64,000 nucleotides of DNA from Candidatus Bathyarchaeota archaeon (GTDB lineage: Archaea; Thermoproteota; Bathyarchaeia; Bathyarchaeales; Bathycorpusculaceae). The notes under the pieces were generated by a model. The model did no database searches. It was given only the letters and a program-made list of their open reading frames with translations, and had not been told where the DNA came from. The translations under genes were made by a program, and so were the position numbers. Positions 17,884-26,669 of this stretch are shown here, one piece after another (within the stretch, counting starts at the first letter, position 1; each line of letters opens with the position of its first letter). The stretch is from the NCBI GenBank assembly GCA_026014665.1, contig JAOZHX010000022.1:124001-188000 (forward strand), in the 5' to 3' direction.

Positions 17884-18054
17884 TTTTATGTGGGTGTGGT
17901 TGGTTTTGGGGTGCCACAAGATGGTTTGTGGTGGTGGTTGTTTTTTGGGTTTGGGCTGTTTTTCTTTGCCTGTTTCGGTGTGGCACAAGCGAATCACACC
18001 ACATGCGCAACATGCTGCCATGTTGAAACAGTTGCAATGTGAGTGTGAAGCCAT
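17884..18054 (-). repeat. Dispersed 57-codon small-ORF repeat, copy C (open)
   Basis: On the minus strand from the ATG at 18054: MASHSHCNCFNMAACCACG, then RLCHTETGKEKQ, PKKQPPPQTILWHPK and THIK at codon 57, with the frame continuing to a stop at 17860 (64 aa). It is gap-free against copies A and B, with the CxxC at codons 15/18 and His25 kept. The complementary strand contains hairpins CCACAA/TTGTGG and CAACATG/CATGTTG. It lies directly after the ParA-like gene, convergent to it. The following 18055-18357 holds nothing I recognise. Confidence 0.72.
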
Positions 18055-18357
18055 GCAAAGCTTGTATTTATTTTCACATTTCGATGGTAATCTTCCTTTT
18101 AACGTTAAATTCTATGATTTTCTTCATTGCAGATATCTCCTCGGTATGGGCGTCCCCAATTTAACAGTGAGCAGCTGAATGGTTTGTTTAGCGTATTTTA
18201 TTTTTCCTGTGCTACTTGCACATTTTGCCTCAATCAATCCCACAATCCAAACTTACTCGCGAGCAGCCGGCTCAAAGTAATACAACGATGATTAGAAGAA
18301 AGGTGGGTGGGTTATCTTTAGAAAAAATTCTGCCAGAAGGCACTTTAAAGGGTATGG

Positions 18358-18511
18358 TGGTCGGGAGAGCAGGATTTGAACCTGCGACAGCTCGGTATCT
18401 GTGGCCTAGACAGGCTAGAATGAAGCCCACCATGGGTAGACCTCTACAGCATCTCCGTCCGCTGATGTTGCCAACGGGCTCGAGAGCTCTGCCAGGCTGA
18501 GCTACCTCCCG
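18358..18511 (-). tRNA. tRNA-Tyr(GUA) with two introns (30/31 and 37/38), CCA encoded
   Basis: On the minus strand acceptor CGGGAGG pairs with TCTCCCG (C1-G72 is typical of archaeal tRNA-Tyr), A73 follows and CCA is encoded at 18358-18360. The T arm is GCAGG-TTCAAAT-CCTGC. Removing intron 1 (18451-18480, 30 nt) and intron 2 (18397-18443, 47 nt) yields anticodon stem CTCGG/CCGAG and loop CTGTAGA, anticodon GTA. Intron 2 shows an ideal bulge-helix-bulge: CTGT/ACAG between bulges AGA and ATA. Intron 1 shows CTCT/GGAG between bulges CGA and ATG, plus an inner helix of about eight positions with one mismatch. A TATA-like ACATAAAT lies near 18540-18550, about 30 bases upstream. Confidence 0.93.
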
Positions 18512-18633
18512 ACAAGGACGATAAAGACATAGAAAACCAATTTATGTTTTTTGGAAATCTGCTTCTGGTCCACCCATACTAAACGTTTTAATCCCAAAGC
18601 AAGAGTGAAATAAATGGTAAGGAGCACTAACAA

Positions 18634-19599
18634 ATGTCAAAAACAATCGGCATAGTCACCTCAGGTGGAGATGCACCGGGCATGAATGCTGCCATCCGAG
18701 CCGTCACCCGCGTAGCGCATTCGAACGGTTTACAAGTTATCGGTTTTGAACGTGGCTGGGATGGATTATTAACTAACTCCTACAGAAAGCTAACTCCGCG
18801 TAGCGTCGGTGGCATCATCCAGTTAGGTGGCACCATACTCCATACGTTACGATGCCCAGCCTTTGAGGAACCAGGCGGAGTAGAAACAGGAGCCGAAACA
18901 CTGCACGCTAACAATGTCGATGGGTTAGTGGTTATTGGCGGTGACGGGTCGTTTCGCGGAGCCCTCGAGTTAAGCAAGCAAAGCGGCGTTCCAATGATGG
19001 GGATCCCAGCAACTATCGATAATGATGTTTTCGGCACCGATGAAACCATTGGTTTTGATACTGCAGTAAACACGGCAGTGGGTGCCATAGATAAAATCAG
19101 AGATACGGCAATTTCTCATGAACGAATATTCATCGTGGAAGTTATGGGTCGCAAACGCGGTTTTTTAGCGCTTGAAGTGGGAATATGCGTGGGAGCCGAA
19201 GTAATTTTAATCCCGGAGAAACCCCTCGACACATGTGATGTAATAAAAATTATGGAAGAAAACTCGAAAAAGGGAAAACGCGCAGGAATAATCGTTGCTG
19301 CAGAAGGCATCGGCGATACCAGCAAACTAGCTTGGGAAATGCAGCGGCAAACCGAATCAGAAATTCGGTTATCAATCCTTGGTTATGCACAAAGAGGCGG
19401 AAGCCCAACAGCGCGAAGCCGATTACTGGCAAGTTTATTCGCTGAGAAAGCAGTTGAATTGCTCTGTGAAGGAAGGGGCAACTTGGCAATCGGACTACAA
19501 AACGGCGTAATCAAATCCACGGAGCTTGAGAAAGCGGCAAAGACCACAAAGCCACTGGACTTGCGACTGCTTAAAGTTGCGGAGATGCTAGCGATTTAA
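18634..19599 (+). CDS. pfkA: 6-phosphofructokinase, PfkA family
   Basis: 321 aa. GIVTSGGDAPGMNAAIRAV at the N-terminus, VVIGGDGSFRGA (Gly at the position that is Gly in ATP-dependent and Asp in PPi-dependent enzymes), catalytic PATIDNDVFGTDETIGFDTA, EVMGRKRGFLAL and LGYAQRGGSPTARSR. The GGDGS signature favours ATP as phosphoryl donor, although the Ala in PATIDND is neither the usual Gly (ATP) nor Lys (PPi). It converts fructose 6-phosphate to the 1,6-bisphosphate. The length matches bacterial PfkA. Most archaea use ADP-PFK or PfkB types, so gene acquisition from bacteria is possible. Confidence 0.92.
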   Translation: MSKTIGIVTSGGDAPGMNAAIRAVTRVAHSNGLQVIGFERGWDGLLTNSYRKLTPRSVGGIIQLGGTILHTLRCPAFEEPGGVETGAETLHANNVDGLVVIGGDGSFRGALELSKQSGVPMMGIPATIDNDVFGTDETIGFDTAVNTAVGAIDKIRDTAISHERIFIVEVMGRKRGFLALEVGICVGAEVILIPEKPLDTCDVIKIMEENSKKGKRAGIIVAAEGIGDTSKLAWEMQRQTESEIRLSILGYAQRGGSPTARSRLLASLFAEKAVELLCEGRGNLAIGLQNGVIKSTELEKAAKTTKPLDLRLLKVAEMLAI

Positions 19600-19612
19600 C
19601 CTTTCTCTGCAT

Positions 19613-20860
19613 CTAAAGTAATGATTCATAGATGTTGATGGTTTCTTCAGCGACTTTACGCCAAGTGAAATACTCCAGCACCCGTCGCCTGCCGTTTTCC
19701 CCCCAATTTTTGGCTTTAGCGGGGTTCCGAAGAGTTTCTTTGATGCCCCACGCAATGTCGGCAGGGTCTTCACCGTTAATATGAATGCCGTTTTGGTCTA
19801 CGCCACTGTTGACTATTTGTTCTTTGAAGCCCACTACTCCTCGGGCGCCGACTACAACCGGTTTCTCCATAGCCATAGCCTCTAAGCTGACTATCCCGAA
19901 GGGTTCATAGATTGAAGGGAAAACGCATACGTCTGCAGCAGCATAATGCAAGATGCGTTCTTTTTCCGAAACAAAGTCGAATCGATAGATAACGTTGTCT
20001 TTGACGTTTAAACGCTCTGCAGTTTGCACGATATCGGCTTGCTCTTCGCCCTTACCAAGTAAGACGAGTTTTGTATTTGGGTATTCTTTGAGGATAAGCG
20101 GCATTGCCTGCAAGAGGTTGCGAACGCCCTTAACCCAGGTAAGCCTGCCCACGAAGAGCAGCATATTCCAATCGTTTGGGATGCCATATTTCTGTCTAAT
20201 CATGCTGACGTCTTGTTTCTGAACTTTAGCAGGATCATAGCGCTCGGGGTCAACGCCGTTCCACACAACACTGATTTTGCTGGATTGCCAGCCGTGTTTT
20301 ATAAGGTCTTCTTGCATAGCGTAGCTGACCGTTATGATTTTATCTGAGTTTTGCGCCATAGCTCGCTCTATGTGGGATACGACTTCCGAGCCTTCTCCAC
20401 CGCTTCGCCCCCATTCTGTACTATGAGTATGGAAGACAACTGGAATCTTAGTTTCATTCTTAATAACTAAGCCTGCTATGCTGCCCAACCAATCATGGAC
20501 GCACACTACGTCGAAGCTGTAGCCTTCTTTTTTTATTAAGCCGTTGAGGAATTTGGTTGCACTAAGGATGTTGTAGATGAAGATGTCGTTGAAGAGTTTT
20601 ATGTTGGTACCCCATTTTTTGAGGTCATCAACCACAAAGAAAGGCCAGATGTTGCTGGCATCAGCGATTTGTGGTCTGTGGACTTCGACGCCTTTCATTA
20701 TTTCTCTTGTTTTGAGGCCATTATTGTTTAGAGTGAATACGGAAACGTCGTGTCCTAGGTCAACAAACTCATGAGTTATGTTTTCGGCGTATGTGCCTAA
20801 GCCGCCGACAAGTTGAGGGGGATATTCCCAGACAAAGAAGCCGATTCTCATAGAAGACAC
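19613..20860 (-). CDS. GT4-family glycosyltransferase (glycogen-synthase-like)
   Basis: 415 aa with a GT-B fold. N-terminal domain: FVWEYPPQLVGGLGTYAE (the P-P-x-x-x-G-G-L nucleotide-sugar loop of glycogen synthases), VHDWLGSIAG. C-terminal domain: FVGRLTWVKGVRNLLQAM, then the donor-binding EPFGIVSLEAMAMEKPVV. Such proteins transfer glucose to glucan or glycosylate lipids; glycogen synthesis is the most common reading for archaeal members. It is convergent with pfkA (14-base gap). The ATG at 20860 lies about 35 bases after a good TATA box. Confidence 0.85.
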   Translation of the reverse strand: MSSMRIGFFVWEYPPQLVGGLGTYAENITHEFVDLGHDVSVFTLNNNGLKTREIMKGVEVHRPQIADASNIWPFFVVDDLKKWGTNIKLFNDIFIYNILSATKFLNGLIKKEGYSFDVVCVHDWLGSIAGLVIKNETKIPVVFHTHSTEWGRSGGEGSEVVSHIERAMAQNSDKIITVSYAMQEDLIKHGWQSSKISVVWNGVDPERYDPAKVQKQDVSMIRQKYGIPNDWNMLLFVGRLTWVKGVRNLLQAMPLILKEYPNTKLVLLGKGEEQADIVQTAERLNVKDNVIYRFDFVSEKERILHYAAADVCVFPSIYEPFGIVSLEAMAMEKPVVVGARGVVGFKEQIVNSGVDQNGIHINGEDPADIAWGIKETLRNPAKAKNWGENGRRRVLEYFTWRKVAEETINIYESLL

Positions 20861-20891
20861 CTATTACCTGCTACAGTACTTTGGTTCTAAA

Positions 20892-20901
20892 CTATTTATA
20901 C
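20892..20901 (-). promoter_or_regulatory. TATA box for the GT4 gene
   Basis: On the minus strand GTATAAATAG preceded by CTTTAAA, 32-41 bases upstream of the ATG at 20860. It matches the archaeal TATA consensus with an A-rich upstream BRE-like element. Confidence 0.55.
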
Positions 20902-21267
20902 TTTAAAGTCAAAAACTCAATCCCCATAGTCATAGAAGCAAGGTTAGACATAATTTGATGGGCAAGGTTTAAGTGCATCGCATATGCATATTCTCGCAGG
21001 TCAAGGTGAAAATTGAATGCCAACTCACGGTTCACTCTCCAAAGCTGGAAAAGTACGCAATCAAACGCCGAAAATCCAAGCGCAAGAAAGGACAGCTCCC
21101 AGCCCGAAAAACCGAAGCAGACGTAACTATGAAAAACGCGTTCTTCTGCAGCGGAAACCAGGGCAAAACTGGATGTAAACGCACAGCTTTTTTCCAAGTG
21201 GATTTTTCTTTTTGTATTAGTGCGGTTTATTTATTTGTAAATTAAACCTTATTCTGGTACCTTTCAG
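20902..21267. other. Intergenic region between the GT4 gene and elp3
   Basis: About 370 bases. A 90-codon plus-strand frame (20973-21245) has a basic stretch ([11 protein letters not shown]) and two Cys, but no ribosome binding site and a hydrophobic run-off end; I do not count it as a gene. The T-rich TTTATTTAT near 21226-21235 could be the elp3 TATA box. Confidence 0.35.
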
Positions 21268-22866
21268 TTGAACAAAAAAGAAACTGCTCTGTATGAAATC
21301 ATCAGTATACTTCTTTCTATGTCATCGCCTACTCGCGAGGATGTTAACCGCTTAAAAATCAAAACCGCAGGCAAATACCAACTCGAAGAGGTACCGTCAA
21401 ACGCTGACTTAATCAGCATCCTAAACCCTCAGCAGGCGCGGCAGCTTTTGCCCATCCTTAAAAGAAAAGCAACAAGAACAATAAGCGGTGTCACTGTTGT
21501 CGCTGTAATGACTAAGCCTTATCCTTGCCCCCAGCCTGAACCCTGCGCTTACTGCCCCGGTGGACCAGCAACCGGCAGCCCCCAAAGCTACACTGGGCAT
21601 GAGCCAGCAGCCATGCGTGGAAGCCAAAACAGTTTTGACCCCTACCGTCAGGTGCAGAGCCGTATCCGCCAGTTGATGGCGATTGGGCATAAAGTGGACA
21701 AGGTTGAACTCATCGTTATGGGCGGAACCTTCCCAGCCACGCCAATCGAGTACCAGACGTGGTTTATTCAGCGCTGCCTTGACGCCATAACAGAAAAAAC
21801 TAGCGCAAGCCTCGAAATAGCCAAGGCAAACGCTGAAGTCAGCAAGACACGCAACGTGGGCATCACCGTTGAAACCCGCCCTGACTGGTCAAAACAGCCC
21901 CATATCGACGCAATGCTGGACATGGGTGTAACCCGCATAGAACTTGGCGTGCAAAACCCAGACGACCAGATTTACCGGTTTGTGGGCAGGACTCACACGG
22001 TTGCCGACGTCGTTGAAGCCACACAAATCGCGAAGGATTCAGGTTTAAAAATCGTTTACCACATGATGCCTGGAATGCCAGGCTCCTACCCGCAAAAAGA
22101 CCTCGAAGCCTTCCACCGCATCTTTAACGACCCTGCGTTTAAACCTGACATGATAAAAATCTATCCCTGCCTAGCCATCCAAGGCACAAAAGCCCACCAA
22201 TGGCATCAACAAGGCACCTACCAACCCTACACAACCGAGCAAGCCGCAAGCCTCATCGCTGACATCAAAAAAACCATTCCGCCGTGGGTTCGCGTGATGC
22301 GCGTGCAACGCGATATTCCTGCAAGGCTGATTTCGGCTGGGGTGAAGAAGAGCGATTTGCGGGAGCTCGCGCAAAAGAAGCTTAGGGAGCAGGGTTTGCG
22401 TTGCCAGTGCATCCGTTGCCGCGAAGTGGGTCACCGTTTGACTGTTGACGGCGTAAAACCTGACTTGGAGAAGGTTAAGGTCGCCACTCAGCGTTATGAA
22501 GCTTCAGAAGGAACCGAACTGTTCATCTCAGCCGAAGACAAAGAAAACAACGTCCTGCTGGGATATTTGCGCATGCGTGTTCCCTCAACCAAAGCTCACC
22601 GCCCAGAAGTCACCGCTGCTCCCTCAGCAATCGTGCGTGAACTCCACGTTTACGGTCCCCTCGTGCCCGTTGGGAAGCATTCCGCTGACGCTTGGCAGCA
22701 TAAGGGTTTTGGCGCCCACCTGTTAAGGGAGGCTGAACAGATTGCGGCAGGCGAGTTTGGGTTGAAAAAGCTTTTAGTTATAAGTGCGTTAGGAACAAGA
22801 AGGTACTATATGCGTTCGGGTTATGAGCGCGATGGAGTTTACGTTTCAAAGAGGCTACAAGAATGA
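21268..22866 (+). CDS. elp3: tRNA uridine-34 carboxymethylation enzyme Elp3 (radical SAM/GNAT)
   Basis: 532 aa, TTG start. The N-terminal radical-SAM domain carries the iron-sulfur cluster cysteines in YPCPQPEPCAYCPGG and the GPATGSPQSYTGHEPA stretch. The middle has VELIVMGGTFPATP and ETRPDW. The C-terminal GNAT domain has RELHVYGPLVPVG and HKGFGAHLLREAE, the acetyl-CoA loop. Archaeal Elp3 alone forms the cm5U34 modification on wobble uridines. The stop overlaps the gatD start by 4 bases (ATGA), making an operon with gatD-gatE. Confidence 0.96.
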   Translation: MNKKETALYEIISILLSMSSPTREDVNRLKIKTAGKYQLEEVPSNADLISILNPQQARQLLPILKRKATRTISGVTVVAVMTKPYPCPQPEPCAYCPGGPATGSPQSYTGHEPAAMRGSQNSFDPYRQVQSRIRQLMAIGHKVDKVELIVMGGTFPATPIEYQTWFIQRCLDAITEKTSASLEIAKANAEVSKTRNVGITVETRPDWSKQPHIDAMLDMGVTRIELGVQNPDDQIYRFVGRTHTVADVVEATQIAKDSGLKIVYHMMPGMPGSYPQKDLEAFHRIFNDPAFKPDMIKIYPCLAIQGTKAHQWHQQGTYQPYTTEQAASLIADIKKTIPPWVRVMRVQRDIPARLISAGVKKSDLRELAQKKLREQGLRCQCIRCREVGHRLTVDGVKPDLEKVKVATQRYEASEGTELFISAEDKENNVLLGYLRMRVPSTKAHRPEVTAAPSAIVRELHVYGPLVPVGKHSADAWQHKGFGAHLLREAEQIAAGEFGLKKLLVISALGTRRYYMRSGYERDGVYVSKRLQE

Positions 22867-24209
22867 GTGAACTTAAAAATTCAGGCTACAAAGGCGAGGC
22901 ACTGCGCTTGCTAAAACAAGCTAACTGCAGCGTTGGCGACATCATAAAAGTCACCAGCAAAAGCAAAACCTACGAAGGCATCCTTATCCCACGGTTCGGC
23001 GAGGGCACAGACATCATTGTAAAGATGAAAAGCGGCTACAACGTCGGCATCAAAGCCACTGCAGACGTCAAAGTCGAACGCGTCGGCGAAGGCACCAAAC
23101 CCACCTTTGCCAGCCCGCCCATTCCCAAACAGAACCCAAACCTGCCCCACGTGGTCATCATGAGCACTGGAGGCACAATAGCCAGCCGCGTGGACTACCG
23201 CACTGGAGCCGTGCGTTCAGCAATCAGCGCCAGCGACCTCTACGGCGTCGTGCCAGAACTCGGCGACATCGCCAAAGTCGACACAGAAATCGTCTTTAGC
23301 ATCTACAGCGAAAACCTCACCCAGCAAGACTGGACACACCTTGCCAAAAAAGTCGCAGAACGCATCGAGCAAGGCGTAGACGGCGTTGTGGTCGCTCATG
23401 GCACGGATACGATGGCTTACACTTCAGCAGCCCTAAGCTTTGCCCTTCAGAACCTGCCTGTCCCAGTCATCCTCGTAGGCGCCCAACGCTCCAGTGACCG
23501 ACCCAGCAGCGACGCAGCAACCAACCTGATTGGCGCCGTAAAAGCCGCCGGGGAAGCGCCCTTTGCCGAGGTGGGCTTAGCCATGCATGAAACCGTCTCT
23601 GACGATGCCATCGTGGTTCACAGGGGCACCAAAGTCCGCAAGTGCCACACCAGCCGCAGAGACACCTTCAAATCCATCAACGGCACTCCAATCGCCAAAG
23701 TCAGAAACCTAAAAGTCACCATGCAAACCGACCAGTTCCAGCGTCGCGACCCCCAAAGGAAGCTTGTTTTGAAGCCTGATTTTTGCGAGAAGGTGGCGCT
23801 GGTAAAGTTTTATCCTGGGCTTGACCCATCCGTCATCGATTTCCACGTGCAGCGGGGCGCAAGAGGCATTTTGCTTGAGGGGTCAGGTTTGGGGCACGTT
23901 AGCAAGTTCTGCTTTGACGCCATTAAGAACGCGGTGGCGCGGGGCGTGATGGTTGCGTTGGCTTCCCAGTGCATCTGGGGACGCGTGAACATGAACGTCT
24001 ACGACACCGGAAGAGACCTGCTCAGCTTGGGCGTGGTTCCCATGGAAGACATGTTCCCTGAAACCGCGCTTGTTAAGCTCATGTGGACACTGGGGCAAAC
24101 CGATGACCCCCAAGAAGCAATTAAACTCCTAAAAACTAACATTGCAGGCGAATTTTCGCCGCGAACGCTTCCACAGGAAAAGCACTTGCAGTACGAGGAG
24201 GAACCTTAA
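22863..24209 (+). CDS. gatD: Glu-tRNA(Gln) amidotransferase subunit D
   Basis: 448 aa. An N-terminal beta-barrel domain is followed by an asparaginase-type catalytic domain: MSTGGTIASRVDYRTGA (first nucleophile Thr), AHGTDTMAYTSAALSFAL (second Thr and Asp), GAQRSSDRPSSDAATNL. GatD releases ammonia from glutamine and passes it to GatE for conversion of Glu-tRNA(Gln) to Gln-tRNA(Gln); the system is archaeal-specific. The 4-base overlap with elp3 and immediate junction with gatE (24209/24210) support translational coupling. Confidence 0.97.
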   Translation: MSELKNSGYKGEALRLLKQANCSVGDIIKVTSKSKTYEGILIPRFGEGTDIIVKMKSGYNVGIKATADVKVERVGEGTKPTFASPPIPKQNPNLPHVVIMSTGGTIASRVDYRTGAVRSAISASDLYGVVPELGDIAKVDTEIVFSIYSENLTQQDWTHLAKKVAERIEQGVDGVVVAHGTDTMAYTSAALSFALQNLPVPVILVGAQRSSDRPSSDAATNLIGAVKAAGEAPFAEVGLAMHETVSDDAIVVHRGTKVRKCHTSRRDTFKSINGTPIAKVRNLKVTMQTDQFQRRDPQRKLVLKPDFCEKVALVKFYPGLDPSVIDFHVQRGARGILLEGSGLGHVSKFCFDAIKNAVARGVMVALASQCIWGRVNMNVYDTGRDLLSLGVVPMEDMFPETALVKLMWTLGQTDDPQEAIKLLKTNIAGEFSPRTLPQEKHLQYEEEP

Positions 24210-26111
24210 ATGGCATTTGACTACGCAAAAATCGGGTTGAAAGTCGGCTTGGAAATCCACCAGCAGCTCAACGTCAACAGCAAACTCTTCTGCAGTTGCC
24301 CGCCGGAGCTGTTCAAGGAGGACCCAGAAATCACCTTTCTGCGCAGGCTGCGCCCGACCCAGAGCGAGCTTGGACAAATCGACCCTGCCGCGTTTTTTGA
24401 GTTCCAGAAGGGCGTCAGAATCCTCTACGAAGCCAACCGCAAAAGCAGCTGCCTAGTCGAAATGGACGAGGAGCCGCCGCATCCCATCAACTTGGACGCT
24501 GTCAAAGTGGTTTTAACCGCCTCGCTTATGATGAACATGCAACCCGTTGATGAAGTGCACGTTATGCGCAAAACCGTCATCGACGGCTCCAACACCACCG
24601 GGTTCCAGCGCACCTGCATCATAGCTTTGGACGGCTGGATAAAAGTGGGCGATAAAGTCATTCCCATGCAAGCCGCCAGCCTGGAAGAGGATGCGGCGCG
24701 CAAAACGGGCACGCAAGACGAGGGCAAAACCATCCGTTACCGCATCGACCGCCTAGGCATCCCACTGATTGAGGTCGCCACTGCACCAGTCATCTACTCG
24801 CCTCAAGAAGCCCAAGAAGTCGCCCTTGCCATCGGCAGAATCCTCCGCGACACTGGTAAAGTCATGCGGGGGTTAGGCACGATTCGCCAGGACCTTAACG
24901 TTTCCATCCCCAACGGAGCCTTGATTGAAATCAAGGGCGTTCAGGAACTGGAGCTTATCTCTACAGTTGTGGAGTATGAGGTTGCAAGGCAGCTTGGCTT
25001 AATTAGCATCAAAGAAGAGCTTGTCAAACGCGGCGTAACCGCTGATGTTTTGAGACAGGATTTTGTGGACGTTTCAGGAGTGTTTTCGGCGACCAAGTGC
25101 AAGGTTGTCAAAAAAGCAATCGACAAAAACCAAAAAATCTTCGCCGTCAAACTTCCCGGCTTCGCAGGCCTGCTCGGACGCGAACTCATGCCCAACTTCC
25201 GTTTCGGCACTGAGCTTTCTGACCGAGCCAAGTTCTGGGGCAGAGTCGGCGGCATCTTCCACACCGACGAAATGCCAAACTACGGCATAACCATCGAAGA
25301 AGTGGAGGCGCTGCGCAAATCAGTCGGCGCTGGTGAGAGTGACGCAGTGGTTTTTGTGGCTGACACGGCTGAGAACGTTTTAGACGCTTTGCGTGCGGTT
25401 GTGGAGCGGGCGCAGGAAGCGTTGGCCGGTGTTCCAGCGGAGACGCGCACGGCAAAGGATGACGGTACCACGCGCTACATGCGGCCACGACCGGGCGCTG
25501 CAAGAATGTACCCTGAAACCGACATCCCACCCCAAGTCATCACTGATGAGCTAATCGCGAAAATCAGCGCCAACCTGCCCGAGCCAGCTGACAAAAGACA
25601 AGCACGACTAACCAAACAATATAACCTAAACGAAAAACTAGCCAAACAACTAATCGACTCCGAATACATCGCTGTCTTTGAAGAAGCGGCTAAAACAAGC
25701 GGCGTTGCACCATCCACCGTGGCAGCCTTTTTAACCGAAACAGTTAAAGCGCTCCAGCGGGACGGTGTGCACATAGGGCACGTTTCCGACGAGCAAATCC
25801 TCGGCATCTTCAAAGCGGTGGGCGCTGGGGAGCTTGCCAAGGAAGCCATCGCAGATGTTTTCAGCTGGCTGGCAAAAAATGAGGATAAAACCCTGCAGGA
25901 CGCGGTTTCAGCGCTGGGCTTAAAAATGCTGACTGAAGCAGAGCTTGCCTCAATCATCGACCGCATAATTAACGCCAACAAACAGCAAATAGATAAGTTC
26001 GGCAAAAGCGCCTTCGGCATGCTGATGGGCGCAGTCATGAAAGAAGTGCGAGGCAAAGCAACCCCAGAAACAGTAAACAAAATACTGAAACAAAAGCTAG
26101 TTAGCTTTTAA
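24210..26111 (+). CDS. gatE: Glu-tRNA(Gln) amidotransferase subunit E
   Basis: 633 aa, the usual GatE length. It opens with IGLKVGLEIHQQLNVNSKLF, then SSCLVEMDEEPPHP and IDGSNTTGFQRT of the amidotransferase kinase-like cradle. An AspRS-like insertion domain follows at about residues 280-420 (GRVGGIFHTDEMPNYGI), then the YqeY/GatB C-terminal tail. It activates and amidates Glu on tRNA(Gln). Partner GatD is directly upstream. This gene and its two operon mates are visibly richer in G+C than the flanking DNA. Confidence 0.97.
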   Translation: MAFDYAKIGLKVGLEIHQQLNVNSKLFCSCPPELFKEDPEITFLRRLRPTQSELGQIDPAAFFEFQKGVRILYEANRKSSCLVEMDEEPPHPINLDAVKVVLTASLMMNMQPVDEVHVMRKTVIDGSNTTGFQRTCIIALDGWIKVGDKVIPMQAASLEEDAARKTGTQDEGKTIRYRIDRLGIPLIEVATAPVIYSPQEAQEVALAIGRILRDTGKVMRGLGTIRQDLNVSIPNGALIEIKGVQELELISTVVEYEVARQLGLISIKEELVKRGVTADVLRQDFVDVSGVFSATKCKVVKKAIDKNQKIFAVKLPGFAGLLGRELMPNFRFGTELSDRAKFWGRVGGIFHTDEMPNYGITIEEVEALRKSVGAGESDAVVFVADTAENVLDALRAVVERAQEALAGVPAETRTAKDDGTTRYMRPRPGAARMYPETDIPPQVITDELIAKISANLPEPADKRQARLTKQYNLNEKLAKQLIDSEYIAVFEEAAKTSGVAPSTVAAFLTETVKALQRDGVHIGHVSDEQILGIFKAVGAGELAKEAIADVFSWLAKNEDKTLQDAVSALGLKMLTEAELASIIDRIINANKQQIDKFGKSAFGMLMGAVMKEVRGKATPETVNKILKQKLVSF

Positions 26112-26468
26112 AATTTATCGAAACAGGTTGTCACTCGCTAAAAAACTAACATTACTTCACCTACTTTTGTGGCCGCGTTTTGAGCTACATCCCTGTGTTT
26201 TGCCCAAACTTGCTGGTTATTCCAGTGGATATGAATTATGTTCTTGAACTCGTCTAGCGTTTGGACTGTTCTCTGTCACTGCTGATTTATGGAGGAGAAA
26301 GAGACCGCATAAGCGCTGGATTCAATTGTATGGTTAAAACTCAAGTTTTCTTTCAGGGAAAGGCTGAGTTGCTGAAGGCAAAGTTAGCCAGAAATGTGGC
26401 AAAGGGTTTTTAAACAACAACGGAATCTATCAAAAAATACTCCGCTCAGTTATCTTGTGCAGAGTTGC
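26112..26468. other. Intergenic region before tRNA-Lys
   Basis: 357 bases without a gene. TTTTTAAA at 26407-26414, preceded by AAAGGG, is the best candidate TATA box for the tRNA, although at about 55-62 bases it is somewhat far upstream. Confidence 0.35.
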
Positions 26469-26546
26469 GGGCCCGTAGCTCAGTCAGGCCAGAGCGGCGG
26501 ACTCTTAATCCGTAGGTCGCGGGTTCAATTCCCGTCGGGCCCGCCA
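26469..26546 (+). tRNA. tRNA-Lys(CUU), no intron, CCA encoded
   Basis: Acceptor GGGCCCG/CGGGCCC, D arm GCTC/GAGC, anticodon arm GCGGA-CTCTTAA-TCCGT with anticodon CTT, T arm GCGGG-TTCAATT-CCCGT, G73 and an encoded CCA. It is colinear with no intron, unlike the two other tRNA genes here. T-rich runs follow from about 26560 and could terminate transcription. Confidence 0.96.
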
Positions 26547-26669
26547 CATTAGGTACGAATTTATCTTGTTTCTACCTCTTGTCCCTTTTTATATTTTTAG
26601 AAAGCAATTAATTTAGATAATAATATTTGAGATTCATCAAGCGTTCACTTCGCTATAATCAAAAACCGC

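Noticed and set aside
4226-18054. CRISPR-like reading of the repeats
   Set aside because: Copies are 10 kb apart on both strands, with no short direct repeats, spacers or cas genes.
25475-26080. 201-codon minus-strand frame opposite gatE
   Set aside because: It is a shadow of the G+C-rich gatE; no motifs.
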